Assembly: GCF_014083865.1 (NCBI RefSeq)
Contig: NZ_JACEFA010000003.1
Location: 124,001 to 188,000 of the forward strand
Length of the DNA stretch: 64,000 nucleotides
DNA from: Paraliobacillus salinarum
GTDB lineage: Bacteria > Bacillota > Bacilli > Bacillales > Amphibacillaceae
Direction: 5' to 3'
The notes under the pieces are model-generated. The model saw nothing but the letters and a program-made list of their open reading frames with translations, was not told the origin of the DNA and did no database searches. Below are positions 24,663-33,985 of the stretch, one piece after another. Positions within the stretch are counted from its first letter, which is position 1, and every line of letters starts with the position of its first letter. Position numbers and translations under genes: made by a program.

Positions 24663-24691
24663 ACTATACCAAGTATTTATCTATTGTGCAA
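24663..24691 (-). promoter_or_regulatory. RoxS promoter
   Basis: Minus strand TTGCAC (24686-24691), 17 bases, TATAGT (24663-24668). Just upstream, TTGTGAAACTAT (around 24703-24716) resembles a ResD half-site. Confidence 0.75.
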
Positions 24692-24803
24692 TAATTTAGC
24701 TTATAGTTTCACAAAAATGTCAAAGTTCTAACAAAGATTATTCTAACATACTATATACTAATTACTTTAGTGAATCAGGACTAATTACTTGGAGGGAATC
24801 AAC

Positions 24804-24977
24804 TTGCGACAGTATATACCTTGGTTTTTTCTCTTATTAACATGTATTGCTTTTGTTATCAATTTACTTGGTTTAATGGAGCTAATTTCTAAATTTATTA
24901 CGTTGCCACTTTTATTTTTTTGTATCTACATAACACTGTTTACTTTTTCCCATCGCCACATTTTCCGTGGTCGTTAA
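24804..24977 (+). CDS. yizD: Small membrane protein (YizD position)
   Basis: A 57-residue protein with two hydrophobic helices (about 5-27 and 30-48) and a basic end FSHRHIFRGR. The TTG at 24804 is chosen because GGAGGG lies 7 bases upstream. The gene lies between RoxS and pepF, where B. subtilis has yizD. I rely on position and size rather than recognised sequence similarity, so the name is tentative. Confidence 0.6.
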   Translation: MRQYIPWFFLLLTCIAFVINLLGLMELISKFITLPLLFFCIYITLFTFSHRHIFRGR

Positions 24978-25010
24978 AAACGTAGTTGCCTTTTAGACAA
25001 CTACGTTTTT
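24976..25010. terminator. Bidirectional terminator between yizD and pepF
   Basis: AAAAACGTAGTTG/CAACTACGTTTTT, a 13-bp perfect stem between convergent genes. Confidence 0.9.
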
Positions 25011-25016
25011 AATTTA

Positions 25017-26834
25017 TTACTCCATTTTATCTAACAATTTTTCCATTTCATCAAGTTTTTCCTCAAATACATCTAATGCTTGCATAATAGGTGTCTTCTC
25101 CGTCATATCAACACCCGCTTGTTTTAAGACTTCAATTGGATAATCACTACTACCTGCTTTTAGAAAGCCTAAATAGCGATCAACTGCAGGTTGCTTCTCT
25201 GTTAAGATTTGAGATGCAAGTGATTGTGCAGCAGCATAACCCGTTGCATACTGATAAACATAATAATTGTAATAAAAATGAGGAATTCTTGCCCATTCTA
25301 ATCCAATTTCTTTATCAATCGTAATGTCTTCACCAAAGTATTTTTTGTTTAAGTCATAATATTCTTTTGTTAGTTTATCAGGTGTTAAAGCTTCACCCTC
25401 TTGTGCTTGCTTATGAATGACATGTTCAAATTCTGCAAACATTGTCTGACGAAAAACAGTTCCTCTAAATCCTTCAAGGAAATTATTTAGTAAATATAAT
25501 TTCTCTTTCTCATCTGTTGTTTGCTCCAATAAATACTCATTTAATAATGCTTCATTACATGTCGAAGCTACTTCAGCAACGAAAATAGAGTAGTCTCCAT
25601 AACGAAACGCCTGATTTTCTCTCGTATAATAGCTGTGTAGAGAGTGTCCTAATTCATGGGCAAGCGTAAATAGATTGTTTAGATTATCTTGCCAATTCAT
25701 CAGAATATAAGGGTTTGTTCCATAAGTGCCCGATGAATATGCACCACTACGCTTTCCTTTATTCTCCTCAACATCAATCCAACGATTTTCAAAACCTTCT
25801 TTTAATCTAGAAACATATTCTTCACCTAAAGGAGCCAACCCTTTTAAAATATGTGTTTGTGCTTGTTCATACGTGTATGTCATGGAAACATCTTTTACTA
25901 ATGGTGTGTACAAATCATACATATGCAATTCGTCCAAGTTTAACACTCTTTTTCGCAATGCAACATAACGTTGGAGTAAATCTAACCGTTCATTAATCGC
26001 TTCAACTAAATTATCATACACCTTCTCAGGAATTTTGTTGTTGTCCAATGCTGCTTCTCTAGCAGAATTGTATTTTCTCACTTTGGCATTAAAGTTATGC
26101 TTTTTAATCGCTCCAGACAATGTGGATGAAAACGTATTGATAAAGCTACCATACGTATCATACATTGCTTTAAAAGCAGTTTCACGAACAGATTGATCAT
26201 CTGACTCTAGAAAGTTAATATAACGCCCGTGTGTCAGTTCTATTTCCTTACCATTTTCATCTTCAATTGTTGGAAAACTTAGGTCAGCATTATTTAGCAT
26301 CCCAAACGTCTGTGATGCATTATCTGTTACCTCAGAAACTTCAGCTAATAGTTCCTCTTCTTTTTCAGATAAAACATGTTCACGTCTACGTGTAATTTCT
26401 GCTAAAGCATGACGATAGTGCTCTAACTCAGGCACTGCATTGAAAAACTGTTCAAGCTTAGCATCTTCAATTTGTAATATTTCTGGAACAATATAACTCA
26501 TAGCACTTGCTGCCTGTGTTAATAAATTCTCTGCTTTAGCATTTAACGCTTGATAAAAAGAGTTTGTTGTATCTTGATCGTAACGCATGTGAGCATAAGT
26601 ATACAGTTTGCCTAGGCGTTCAGAAACTTTATCTTGAAGTACTAGCAAATCATAAAGATTTGATGATTGATCGGCTAGTTTTCCTTGATAACCCTGAAAT
26701 CTTTTAATTTCTTTCTTTAATTCTGATAGCTCCTCTTCCCATACCTCATCTGTTGCAAAAATATCTTCTAGTCGCCATGTTTTTTCATTGGCAACCTGAT
26801 CCCTAGTTTGTAATTTTTGATTGTCAGTTGACAT
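25017..26834 (-). CDS. pepF: Oligoendopeptidase F (PepF)
   Basis: A 605-residue cytoplasmic zinc metallopeptidase of family M3B that cleaves short peptides. The HELGH zinc motif begins at about residue 393 (LAHELGHSLHSYY), and the downstream Glu ligand lies in FVAEVASTCNEALLNEYLL. The second of two ATG codons has GGAGG at good spacing. In B. subtilis overexpression of pepF disturbs sporulation phosphorelay peptides. It follows coiA on the same strand, the usual order in Bacillales. Confidence 0.94.
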   Translation of the reverse strand: MSTDNQKLQTRDQVANEKTWRLEDIFATDEVWEEELSELKKEIKRFQGYQGKLADQSSNLYDLLVLQDKVSERLGKLYTYAHMRYDQDTTNSFYQALNAKAENLLTQAASAMSYIVPEILQIEDAKLEQFFNAVPELEHYRHALAEITRRREHVLSEKEEELLAEVSEVTDNASQTFGMLNNADLSFPTIEDENGKEIELTHGRYINFLESDDQSVRETAFKAMYDTYGSFINTFSSTLSGAIKKHNFNAKVRKYNSAREAALDNNKIPEKVYDNLVEAINERLDLLQRYVALRKRVLNLDELHMYDLYTPLVKDVSMTYTYEQAQTHILKGLAPLGEEYVSRLKEGFENRWIDVEENKGKRSGAYSSGTYGTNPYILMNWQDNLNNLFTLAHELGHSLHSYYTRENQAFRYGDYSIFVAEVASTCNEALLNEYLLEQTTDEKEKLYLLNNFLEGFRGTVFRQTMFAEFEHVIHKQAQEGEALTPDKLTKEYYDLNKKYFGEDITIDKEIGLEWARIPHFYYNYYVYQYATGYAAAQSLASQILTEKQPAVDRYLGFLKAGSSDYPIEVLKQAGVDMTEKTPIMQALDVFEEKLDEMEKLLDKME

Positions 26835-26913
26835 CATTTAGCCTCCATTCCATTTCTAAAAAGATAATGATCTTTAAACCTTTTACATATTATTATAACT
26901 TATTCCTTCTTTT

Positions 26914-28089
26914 TCATGTGTTAGAAGATTTTCTAATTGAAGTAAAATGGTTCATTATTAACTTATCATGTTCTAATGCTTGATCCAATGACTTATATGA
27001 AATCAATTCTTTTTGTAATTCAAATGTTTGCTTTGATACTTTTTTAATATAACCAAGATGAGTTAATAGTGTGAGATATTCATTGATTGGTTCATGTTTT
27101 GGAGATACAAGTGGAAAATAAAAATCTGGGGAGATGTAGTTTCGACATAAATATTGACAATCACTTAAAGTCACACGTTTCTTCTTGATAATTAAATCAA
27201 ACCATAACCTACTTTGCCAATTCCAAGGTGGAACAGTCATTTTCCATTGGCTCAAAACTGGTAGATAAATCATAGCAGGAAGGGTAGATGGATGACTACG
27301 ATGTAAGTATAACCACTGTCGCCACTGTTTCTCATCTTTGCTTGGATGTATTTGATTTTTAAAACGAAAACGTTTCTTTTCATATAACCACAGTTTTACT
27401 TTTTCTGTATCATTGTTGGAAGAAATGTTGAAGAGGTCAACGAATTTTAATGATCTGATAGGGCGTATTATTAAATTGCCAATCACTGTTCTTCTTCCAC
27501 TTAGCCATCCATTATAACTAATGGCAAACTCTTTCGTATTAGAACAGTAATATAAATAAGAAATGGGTAATCTAGAATTCAATTGATGAATAAAGTGTTG
27601 ATCAGTTGGTGTAATAGATATCTGCTGTTGTTTGTCGCGTTTAAAGCGATTTCCACCTAAAATCCAGATAGGAGTGATGCCTAATTTTTTATAGCCAATC
27701 GTTCGGGAAACAAATTGCTTTGTGGGAATAGTTGCACATTGATATTCAATCGCAACTTTTTTGTTTTTGTGGAATAGCAAAAGATCTGGTCGTTGTTTAA
27801 TTTGAGGTAAGTAAGTTTCTAATTCGACGTAATATCCTTGATTTTTAAGCCAATGGTATAAGTCCAATTTTCCTTGCTCATGGTACTCCCCTTCTCCTGC
27901 TGAAAGTACACATTGACTTTTGCGTTGATGAGCAAAATGAGCAATTCTTTTGTCTCCTACTCTAATAATAACTTTTTCTTTACAGCTTGGGCAAAAAAAT
28001 ATTTCTGTTAGTCTTAACTGAATGATCCTCTCCTTTGATAATAATGCAAGAATCGTCGTCGTGCCATCTTTTGAAACAGCTTTGAGCAT
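26914..28089 (-). CDS. coiA: Competence protein CoiA
   Basis: A 391-residue nuclease-like protein needed for transformation. The N-terminal zinc-finger-like part has FFCPSCKEKVIIRVG and IAHFAHQRKSQC. The restriction-endonuclease-like core follows with YHEQGKLDLYHWLKNQGY, RPDLLLF and VAIEYQCATIP (the D...E-x-Q pattern). The ATG at 28089 has GGATGG/TGAGG ribosome sequence; the longer frame has none. It lies between mecA and pepF as in B. subtilis. Confidence 0.88.
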   Translation of the reverse strand: MLKAVSKDGTTTILALLSKERIIQLRLTEIFFCPSCKEKVIIRVGDKRIAHFAHQRKSQCVLSAGEGEYHEQGKLDLYHWLKNQGYYVELETYLPQIKQRPDLLLFHKNKKVAIEYQCATIPTKQFVSRTIGYKKLGITPIWILGGNRFKRDKQQQISITPTDQHFIHQLNSRLPISYLYYCSNTKEFAISYNGWLSGRRTVIGNLIIRPIRSLKFVDLFNISSNNDTEKVKLWLYEKKRFRFKNQIHPSKDEKQWRQWLYLHRSHPSTLPAMIYLPVLSQWKMTVPPWNWQSRLWFDLIIKKKRVTLSDCQYLCRNYISPDFYFPLVSPKHEPINEYLTLLTHLGYIKKVSKQTFELQKELISYKSLDQALEHDKLIMNHFTSIRKSSNT

Positions 28090-28151
28090 TGCCTCACCAT
28101 CCTTTATTCTATACTTATTTATTCGACAGTAAAACAATAATTCCTTTTTAT

Positions 28152-28188
28152 AAAAAATAAAAAGAAGCTGTCTTCTATGACAACTTCT
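28152..28188 (-). terminator. Terminator of mecA
   Basis: On the minus strand GAAGTTGTC pairs with GACAGCTTC, followed by TTTTTATTTTTT. Confidence 0.75.
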
Positions 28189-28206
28189 CGATCATATAAC
28201 ATTTTA

Positions 28207-28893
28207 TTATTTTGGGAAGTAATGACGTATTTGTTGAAATACATCTTGTTCAAAAATAACTTTTGCGTATTCTTCTAATAAATGTACCGTTTTCCTTGAT
28301 TCTTGACCAAACTCTAACAGTTGACTTTCGATATTTTCTTGTTGATCCTCATCTAAATACAAATCATCAAACTGAAGGAAGAGTATATACTTTCCTTGAT
28401 AGAAATATAAGACATCTCTTACTCCATCCATTTGAATATGTTGATGACTTAATTGAATAACATCTTCAAAGTCTTCAAACTGAATAATTTTTATTAAATC
28501 CTCATCAATAGGATGAAGCATATCTTCTTGCTCTTGTTCTGTGTCATTTCCAAACTTCTCATCAAGTATGGATTCAATTTTCTCATCAAATGGCATATCA
28601 AGTGAACTATTCGCGTCAGTTGGTAACTCTAAGTTCTGTCCATCCTTAGATAATTTAGCTTTTGTTACCACTATTTCCAACCCTTTATCTAAAGCTTGTA
28701 CTTGAATCCATAAAGGTCCATCTATATTAAATTCTTCTTCTGTATAATTCACTTCATCCATTACCTGCCAAAAAAGCTGTTCACTTCTTTTTCGATTGTA
28801 CCAAATTTCTTCACGATCAAATCCTCTATTCTCAATATCCATATATGAAATGTAGAATTTAACCGTATTCTCATTTATTCTTTCTATTTCCAT
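28207..28893 (-). CDS. mecA: ClpCP adaptor protein MecA
   Basis: A 228-residue adaptor that delivers ComK and other clients to ClpCP. The N-terminal domain starts MEIERINENTVKFYISYMDI, with the FDREEIWYNRKRSEQLFWQVM segment. An acidic linker (about 95-125) leads to the C-terminal domain that binds ClpC, with FEDVIQLSHQ and the closing EYAKVIFEQDVFQQIRHYF. GAGAGGTG precedes the ATG. Upstream of coiA in the usual order. Confidence 0.94.
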   Translation of the reverse strand: MEIERINENTVKFYISYMDIENRGFDREEIWYNRKRSEQLFWQVMDEVNYTEEEFNIDGPLWIQVQALDKGLEIVVTKAKLSKDGQNLELPTDANSSLDMPFDEKIESILDEKFGNDTEQEQEDMLHPIDEDLIKIIQFEDFEDVIQLSHQHIQMDGVRDVLYFYQGKYILFLQFDDLYLDEDQQENIESQLLEFGQESRKTVHLLEEYAKVIFEQDVFQQIRHYFPK

Positions 28894-29091
28894 TTTTCAC
28901 CTCTCCCTTCTAAAATATATTAGGTGGAAGGGATTACTTCACCTATTATACCTTACCCGCTTGAAATAACATTTAATCATATTAGGATAAATTATTAACT
29001 ATACTCTATTTTATGATAAATCAGATATAATTGAAAATAGAAATGCCTAAAAAAATAAAATTATTTATTTTCAAGCATAAATCATACACAG

Positions 29092-29126
29092 AAAAACGCA
29101 GACCATTTTAAAGGATCTGCGTGTTT
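29092..29126 (-). terminator. Terminator of spx
   Basis: ACGCAGA/TCTGCGT stem with a T-run on the minus strand, directly after the spx stop codon. Confidence 0.85.
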
Positions 29127-29131
29127 TCATA

Positions 29132-29527
29132 TTAATTAACCATACGCTGTGCTTCACGTAAGTATAATGTACGAACTTTTCTTGGTAGAAATCTTCTTAT
29201 TTCATCCTCATTATAACCAACTTGTAGACGCTTTTCATCAATAATGATTGGACGTCTTAGTATAGCAGGGTTATCTTTGATTAAATCAAATAAATCTTTT
29301 AATGGCATTTGGTCGAAGTCAACACTTAGCTTTTGAAAAACTTTTGATCTTGTTGAAATAATTTCTTCTGTTCCGTCTTCTGTCATTCTAAAAATTTCTT
29401 TAATCTCATCCAAAGTCAGTGTATCGGAGAAAATATTTCTTTCAACGAAGGGAATATCATGAGTTTCCAACCACGCTTTAGCTTTCCGACAAGATGTACA
29501 GCTTGGTGAGGTATAAAGTGTTACCAT
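29132..29527 (-). CDS. spx: Redox regulator Spx
   Basis: A 131-residue ArsC-fold regulator that binds the RNA polymerase alpha C-terminal domain under disulfide stress. The redox switch Cys10/Cys13 (SCTSC), Arg92 in RRPIIID, and the degradation-signal C-terminus ending REAQRMVN are all present. GAGGAG lies upstream of the ATG. It follows yjbC on the same strand, as in the B. subtilis yjbC-spx operon, although a hairpin terminator separates them here. The 240-base gap upstream is AT-rich and should hold its own promoters. Confidence 0.95.
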   Translation of the reverse strand: MVTLYTSPSCTSCRKAKAWLETHDIPFVERNIFSDTLTLDEIKEIFRMTEDGTEEIISTRSKVFQKLSVDFDQMPLKDLFDLIKDNPAILRRPIIIDEKRLQVGYNEDEIRRFLPRKVRTLYLREAQRMVN

Positions 29528-29767
29528 GTTACTTCACTCCTCAATATATTTATTTTTACCTTTAATTTAAAGATTATTAAATTAAAATCACTTTAAATAA
29601 ATAATCTATATTTAGTATACTACAATTGTCAATATTTCGATATATCGTCAATCAAATTTACTTAGAAATTACACATTTCATCTTAAGTAACACATTTACT
29701 GTATTCCACCACAAAATCAAGGCTAAACCTTTTTATTAAATTTTTTTTATTTTTTTATACATTAACA

Positions 29768-29800
29768 TAAAAAACCATGCTGTATATCAACATGGTTTTT
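29768..29800 (-). terminator. Terminator of yjbC
   Basis: AAAAACCATG/CATGGTTTTT stem with a T-run on the minus strand, between yjbC and spx. Confidence 0.85.
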
Positions 29801-29805
29801 CATCC

Positions 29806-30393
29806 TTATGCTTTGTCTTTTAACGTAACAAATATATCATCCATGCCACGGTCTTTATCATACGTTAAAGCTTCTTCAGTAGTTTCATATGATTGGCCAT
29901 ATACTTCTTCATCTTTATACGTATGAATATTCTCATAAATCTTGCACATTTGTTTGTAGATTGTTTCTTCATCTTCATTATTTGGTGACCAATAAAGAAT
30001 CTCTAATTGACTTTGTTCATTTGTTGCAAAAGAACGGCGACTAAAGCCAATGGATTGTGCATGTAAAAATCCTTCTCTGTGATAGAAACGCAATCGTTTC
30101 TGAGAATCGGTATCCTCATAATCGATTGGTTCTACTTCTAAAATAATCGGTTTTTGTTTTTGTTTTAACTTATCTAATAACTTGTGACCTAAACCTTGTC
30201 CTCTTGATTGAGCCGATACATATAGGTAATCAATGAAAAGGAATGTATTAAATTCAGCATACATCATGACATGATAAGGCCCTTCATCTTTATAATACAC
30301 ATCGCTTTTTTCTTTTAAAAGTATCTCCATATGCTCTTGAGACTTCATTTCTTCAATTGGAAAATACTCATTCAATTTTTCATACCAATTCAT
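29806..30393 (-). CDS. yjbC: GNAT family acetyltransferase (YjbC)
   Basis: A 195-residue protein with a GNAT fold. The acetyl-CoA loop is VSAQSRGQGLGHKLLDKL and RLRFYHREGFLHAQSIGF is the C-terminal strand region. A charged tail of about 55 residues extends past the domain. The substrate is unknown. The gene immediately upstream of spx in B. subtilis is yjbC, of the same type and length. AGGGAG precedes the ATG. Confidence 0.85.
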   Translation of the reverse strand: MNWYEKLNEYFPIEEMKSQEHMEILLKEKSDVYYKDEGPYHVMMYAEFNTFLFIDYLYVSAQSRGQGLGHKLLDKLKQKQKPIILEVEPIDYEDTDSQKRLRFYHREGFLHAQSIGFSRRSFATNEQSQLEILYWSPNNEDEETIYKQMCKIYENIHTYKDEEVYGQSYETTEEALTYDKDRGMDDIFVTLKDKA

Positions 30394-30551
30394 GTTTCTT
30401 CTCCCTTTAGTTTTTTTGTCTAAATTACAAATATGCTTCCCTTAACTAGTATAGCTAATCTACTTTTATTTGTTAACTTCCTTTAAATTGTTTCTGCATT
30501 CATATACCCTTATAATGCTTAATTAAAACAATATTATGCGTATATAGTTAG

Positions 30552-30586
30552 AAAACCTCTCTATCACACACGAAAGAGAGGTTTTT
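30552..30586 (-). terminator. Terminator of the DUF4015 gene
   Basis: AAAACCTCTCT/AGAGAGGTTTTT stem directly after the stop codon. Confidence 0.85.
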
Positions 30587-30589
30587 CAA

Positions 30590-31807
30590 CTAATCTAAAG
30601 GTGTATAGTCTACACCTTCTGTATAAGAATTTCCTGCATTCCATAATAGAAACTCATTAATATTGTTTTCGTTTAATGCTCTTATTTGCGCTTCCACCTC
30701 TGCTACTCCATACTGTTTTGTTGCTCCACTATACAGCCAAGGCGCCTCAAAGTCTTGGATCCAAGGTCTTGAGATAGGTGGATTGTCTAATGCACCTAAG
30801 ACTTCATTTTCTAATTTACTATAAGCGGAAACTAACTTATACGGCTCTTTATCAGGAAAGTTGATTCCAAAGTATGGTGTCCAATGGCTTGGATAGATCA
30901 TCGATGAGATGACATCAACATTGGAAGAAATTTTCGAGAAATTCTGTCCAATTCCCGGTGTTTCTTCAATCGTTGCCGCATATCCAAATATATCAACTGA
31001 GACATCCACACCATACGTATGTAATGATTCCTTTGCGTAACTTACGAAATCTGTAACTGCTTGTACACGTTTCTTAATATTGTTCATATCTGAATCTTTA
31101 TAGTCACCTAATGTGTAAGTTAATTCCTTATCTCTCTTCTCAAAGCCTTCAGGGAACCTTACATAATCGAATTGAATATCTTGAAATCCTAATTCAACTG
31201 CCATTTTAGCTATTTCAACGTTATATTCCCATACTTCTTTCTGAAAAGGACTAACAAATGATTCGTTTTTACCATTTGCCCAAACCTTTCCGTTATCAGT
31301 AAACGATAAATCTGGTCGTTTTTCCGCTAAAACTGTATCTTTAAAGACTACAATTCTAGCTATAGGATAAATCTGATGCTTCTCTAATACTTCAAGCATT
31401 TTACGTGGATCTTTAATAAAGTTTTTCGCAATGTCATAATAAGGAGAGTCTTTGTCAGGCTTAAAAGTTAAATTACCATGGTCATCTTTAATATCAATAA
31501 CCATTGTGTTCAACTCTGAATTATTAATTAGTTTAATTAATTGCTCAAATCTACTACCACCTGCTGAATGTCCGGTCACATAAATACCACGTACAGCATC
31601 AGGATAATTGAAGGTTAAGCCCGAGTCATAGACAAAGCGAGCAAATTGCTGTTTTGTATCGTAGGTGGTTAACTTAATTTGGTTGCTACTATGGTTTTTT
31701 GCTATAAGCGTTTCTTGATCTTCATCGGCTGAGATCGATAATGGAAAAATTACTACAGCCAATAAAATGCTTATTATCATTGTAATCTTAAGTTGCTGTT
31801 TGCTCAT
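30590..31807 (-). CDS. Secreted putative glycoside hydrolase (DUF4015)
   Basis: A 405-residue exported protein with a signal peptide (about 1-27, ending SADEDQ). A TIM-barrel-like DUF4015 domain (PF13200) fills the rest. Blocks include VRGIYVTGHSAGG, NTMVIDIKDDHGNLTF, GFQDIQFDYVRFPEG and VDVSVDIFGYAA. The Asp and Glu residues in these strands are candidate acids. The substrate is unknown; related proteins are thought to act on surface or matrix polysaccharide. GGGGAG precedes the ATG and the gene is monocistronic. Confidence 0.82.
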   Translation of the reverse strand: MSKQQLKITMIISILLAVVIFPLSISADEDQETLIAKNHSSNQIKLTTYDTKQQFARFVYDSGLTFNYPDAVRGIYVTGHSAGGSRFEQLIKLINNSELNTMVIDIKDDHGNLTFKPDKDSPYYDIAKNFIKDPRKMLEVLEKHQIYPIARIVVFKDTVLAEKRPDLSFTDNGKVWANGKNESFVSPFQKEVWEYNVEIAKMAVELGFQDIQFDYVRFPEGFEKRDKELTYTLGDYKDSDMNNIKKRVQAVTDFVSYAKESLHTYGVDVSVDIFGYAATIEETPGIGQNFSKISSNVDVISSMIYPSHWTPYFGINFPDKEPYKLVSAYSKLENEVLGALDNPPISRPWIQDFEAPWLYSGATKQYGVAEVEAQIRALNENNINEFLLWNAGNSYTEGVDYTPLD

Positions 31808-31931
31808 GTAATCATACTCCCCTACTTTTAATAAAACTTATTTCATAATTTATATTATATAGGAAATAGTGACAAATTCATACGCGGTTTTACATTTTTT
31901 TATGTTTCAATTTTATTTCTAAATTATTATA

Positions 31932-31965
31932 AAAAGAAAAAAACTTCCCATCCTTCGATGGAAAG
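31932..31965 (-). terminator. Terminator of the opp operon
   Basis: CTTTCCATC/GATGGGAAG stem followed by a T-rich tail on the minus strand, after oppF. Confidence 0.8.
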
Positions 31966-31977
31966 CTTTTATTCTTT

Positions 31978-32910
31978 CTAGTTCTTAATTTCTTTTTTGT
32001 AAGCTTCAAATTCTTTTGTTGTACACAATACCCAGTGATTCGGACGAATTTCTCTAAATTCAGGAGTTTCACTTGTATCATGATCAGCTGGATTATATTC
32101 CGTACGCACACGATTTCGCTCATAATCAGGATCTGGTAATGGAATCGCTGAAAGTAACGATTTTGTATATGGATGAAGTGGATTTTTATATAATTCTTCA
32201 CTATCTGCCAATTCAACCATTTTTCCGAAGTACATTACACCGATTCGATCACTAATATACTTCACCATAGAAAGATCGTGGGCAATGAATAAATACGTAT
32301 AACCATGTTCCTTCTGCAAATCTTTCAATAAGTTTACTACTTGAGCTTGGATGGACACATCTAAAGCAGAAATTGGTTCGTCTGCAATAATAAACTCAGG
32401 ATCTACAGCTAATGCGCGAGCTATACCTATACGTTGGCGCTGCCCACCACTAAATTCATGTGGATAACGACTAGCATGCTCTTTGTTTAATCCGACACGT
32501 TCTAATAAATCATGGACACGTGCTTTACGCTCCTGTTGATTGTTAACTAGTCCGTGTATATCTAATCCTTCTGCGATAATGTCCATTACGGTCATGCGCG
32601 GGTTTAATGAAGCATATGGGTCTTGGAAAATCATTTGCATCTTTTGATTAAATTCTTTCAATTTAGCTTTTGATTTCTTCCCATGAACATCTTCACCACC
32701 AAAAGTTACTTGGCCATCCGTTGCATTGTAAAGACGAATGATACTACGTCCAGTAGTTGATTTACCACAACCAGATTCACCTACTAAGCCAAATGTTTCA
32801 CCTTTATAAATATCAAAGGAAATACCATCTACAGCTTTAACAACACTATGTCTACCTGTTTTAAAATGCTGTTTAAGATTTTTTACTTCTAATAACTTTT
32901 CCTGGCTCAT
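31978..32910 (-). CDS. oppF: Oligopeptide ABC transporter ATP-binding protein OppF
   Basis: A 310-residue ATPase of the oligopeptide importer. It has Walker [14 protein letters not shown], signature [15 protein letters not shown], Walker [14 protein letters not shown] and the C-terminal oligo_HPY extension with [15 protein letters not shown]. Its ATG overlaps the oppD stop (ATGA), so translation is coupled. OppF pairs with OppD to drive import. In Bacillus this importer also takes up Phr signalling peptides and recycles wall peptides. Confidence 0.95.
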   Translation of the reverse strand: MSQEKLLEVKNLKQHFKTGRHSVVKAVDGISFDIYKGETFGLVGESGCGKSTTGRSIIRLYNATDGQVTFGGEDVHGKKSKAKLKEFNQKMQMIFQDPYASLNPRMTVMDIIAEGLDIHGLVNNQQERKARVHDLLERVGLNKEHASRYPHEFSGGQRQRIGIARALAVDPEFIIADEPISALDVSIQAQVVNLLKDLQKEHGYTYLFIAHDLSMVKYISDRIGVMYFGKMVELADSEELYKNPLHPYTKSLLSAIPLPDPDYERNRVRTEYNPADHDTSETPEFREIRPNHWVLCTTKEFEAYKKEIKN

Positions 32911-33971
32911 GCTTGATCACCTTCCCCACTTGAAGCAGCACCTGTGTTAGCGAATCCCTTCATTCGACGTTTTACCGCTTCTGGAGGCTCCACATCCGGT
33001 GCATATTCATGCAATAACCATGTAGCAGCATAATGTGTATCAGATACTTTAAACATAGGTGGTTCCAATTCTTTGTCAATCTCTAATGCAAAATCATTAC
33101 GAGGTGCAAATGCATCTCCTTTTGGTGGATTAAGCATATCTGGTGGCGATCCTGGGATAGCTACTAAGCTTTCCTCTGTACTATCCAAAGTTGGCATAGA
33201 ACCTATAAGGCCCCATGTATATGGATGTTTAGGATTATAGAAAATTTCATCTGCAGTTCCAATTTCAACAATTTTACCAGCATACATAACAGCTACACGA
33301 TCTGCTACGTTTGCCACTACACCAAGATCATGTGTAATAAATATGATTGAGCTTTCTGTTTTCTTCTGAATATCTTTCATTAACTCCAAAATTTGCGCTT
33401 GAATCGTAACATCTAAAGCTGTTGTTGGTTCGTCCGCAATGAGTATCTTAGGATTACATGCCAATGCGATTGCAATTACTATACGCTGGCGTTGTCCACC
33501 TGAGAACTGGTGTGGATATTGATTTACTCGCTCACTTGCACTCGGAAGTCCTACTAACTCTAAAAGCTCAATGGTTCGTTCTTTCGCTTGAGATTTGCTC
33601 ATTTTTTGGTGTTTAATTAAACCTTCCATTATTTGAGTACCAATCTTCATGGTTGGGTTTAATGATGTCATTGGATCTTGAAAGATTGTTGAAATATCTT
33701 TTCCTCTGACTGCTTGCATTTGTTTATCACTTAATTTAGCTAAATCTTTTCCATCAAATAGTATTTCGCCTTCTTTAATACGCCCAGGAGGGGATGGAAT
33801 AAGACGTGCTATAGCTCTAGTTGTAACAGACTTACCAGAGCCAGATTCACCAACAATTGCTAGTGTTTCTCCTTTTTTCAAGTCAAAAGAAACACCGCGA
33901 ACAGCTTTCACTTCTCCTCCATACGTATCAAAGGAAACATGTAAATTATTTACTTCTAAAATGTTTTCCAT
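32907..33971 (-). CDS. oppD: Oligopeptide ABC transporter ATP-binding protein OppD
   Basis: A 354-residue ATPase with Walker [14 protein letters not shown], signature [15 protein letters not shown], Walker [13 protein letters not shown] and the oligo_HPY extension with [15 protein letters not shown]. The C-terminal tail is longer than in OppF and ends [11 protein letters not shown]. It lies 14 bases after oppC. Confidence 0.95.
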   Translation of the reverse strand: MENILEVNNLHVSFDTYGGEVKAVRGVSFDLKKGETLAIVGESGSGKSVTTRAIARLIPSPPGRIKEGEILFDGKDLAKLSDKQMQAVRGKDISTIFQDPMTSLNPTMKIGTQIMEGLIKHQKMSKSQAKERTIELLELVGLPSASERVNQYPHQFSGGQRQRIVIAIALACNPKILIADEPTTALDVTIQAQILELMKDIQKKTESSIIFITHDLGVVANVADRVAVMYAGKIVEIGTADEIFYNPKHPYTWGLIGSMPTLDSTEESLVAIPGSPPDMLNPPKGDAFAPRNDFALEIDKELEPPMFKVSDTHYAATWLLHEYAPDVEPPEAVKRRMKGFANTGAASSGEGDQA

Positions 33972-33985
33972 CTCATTATTACCTC

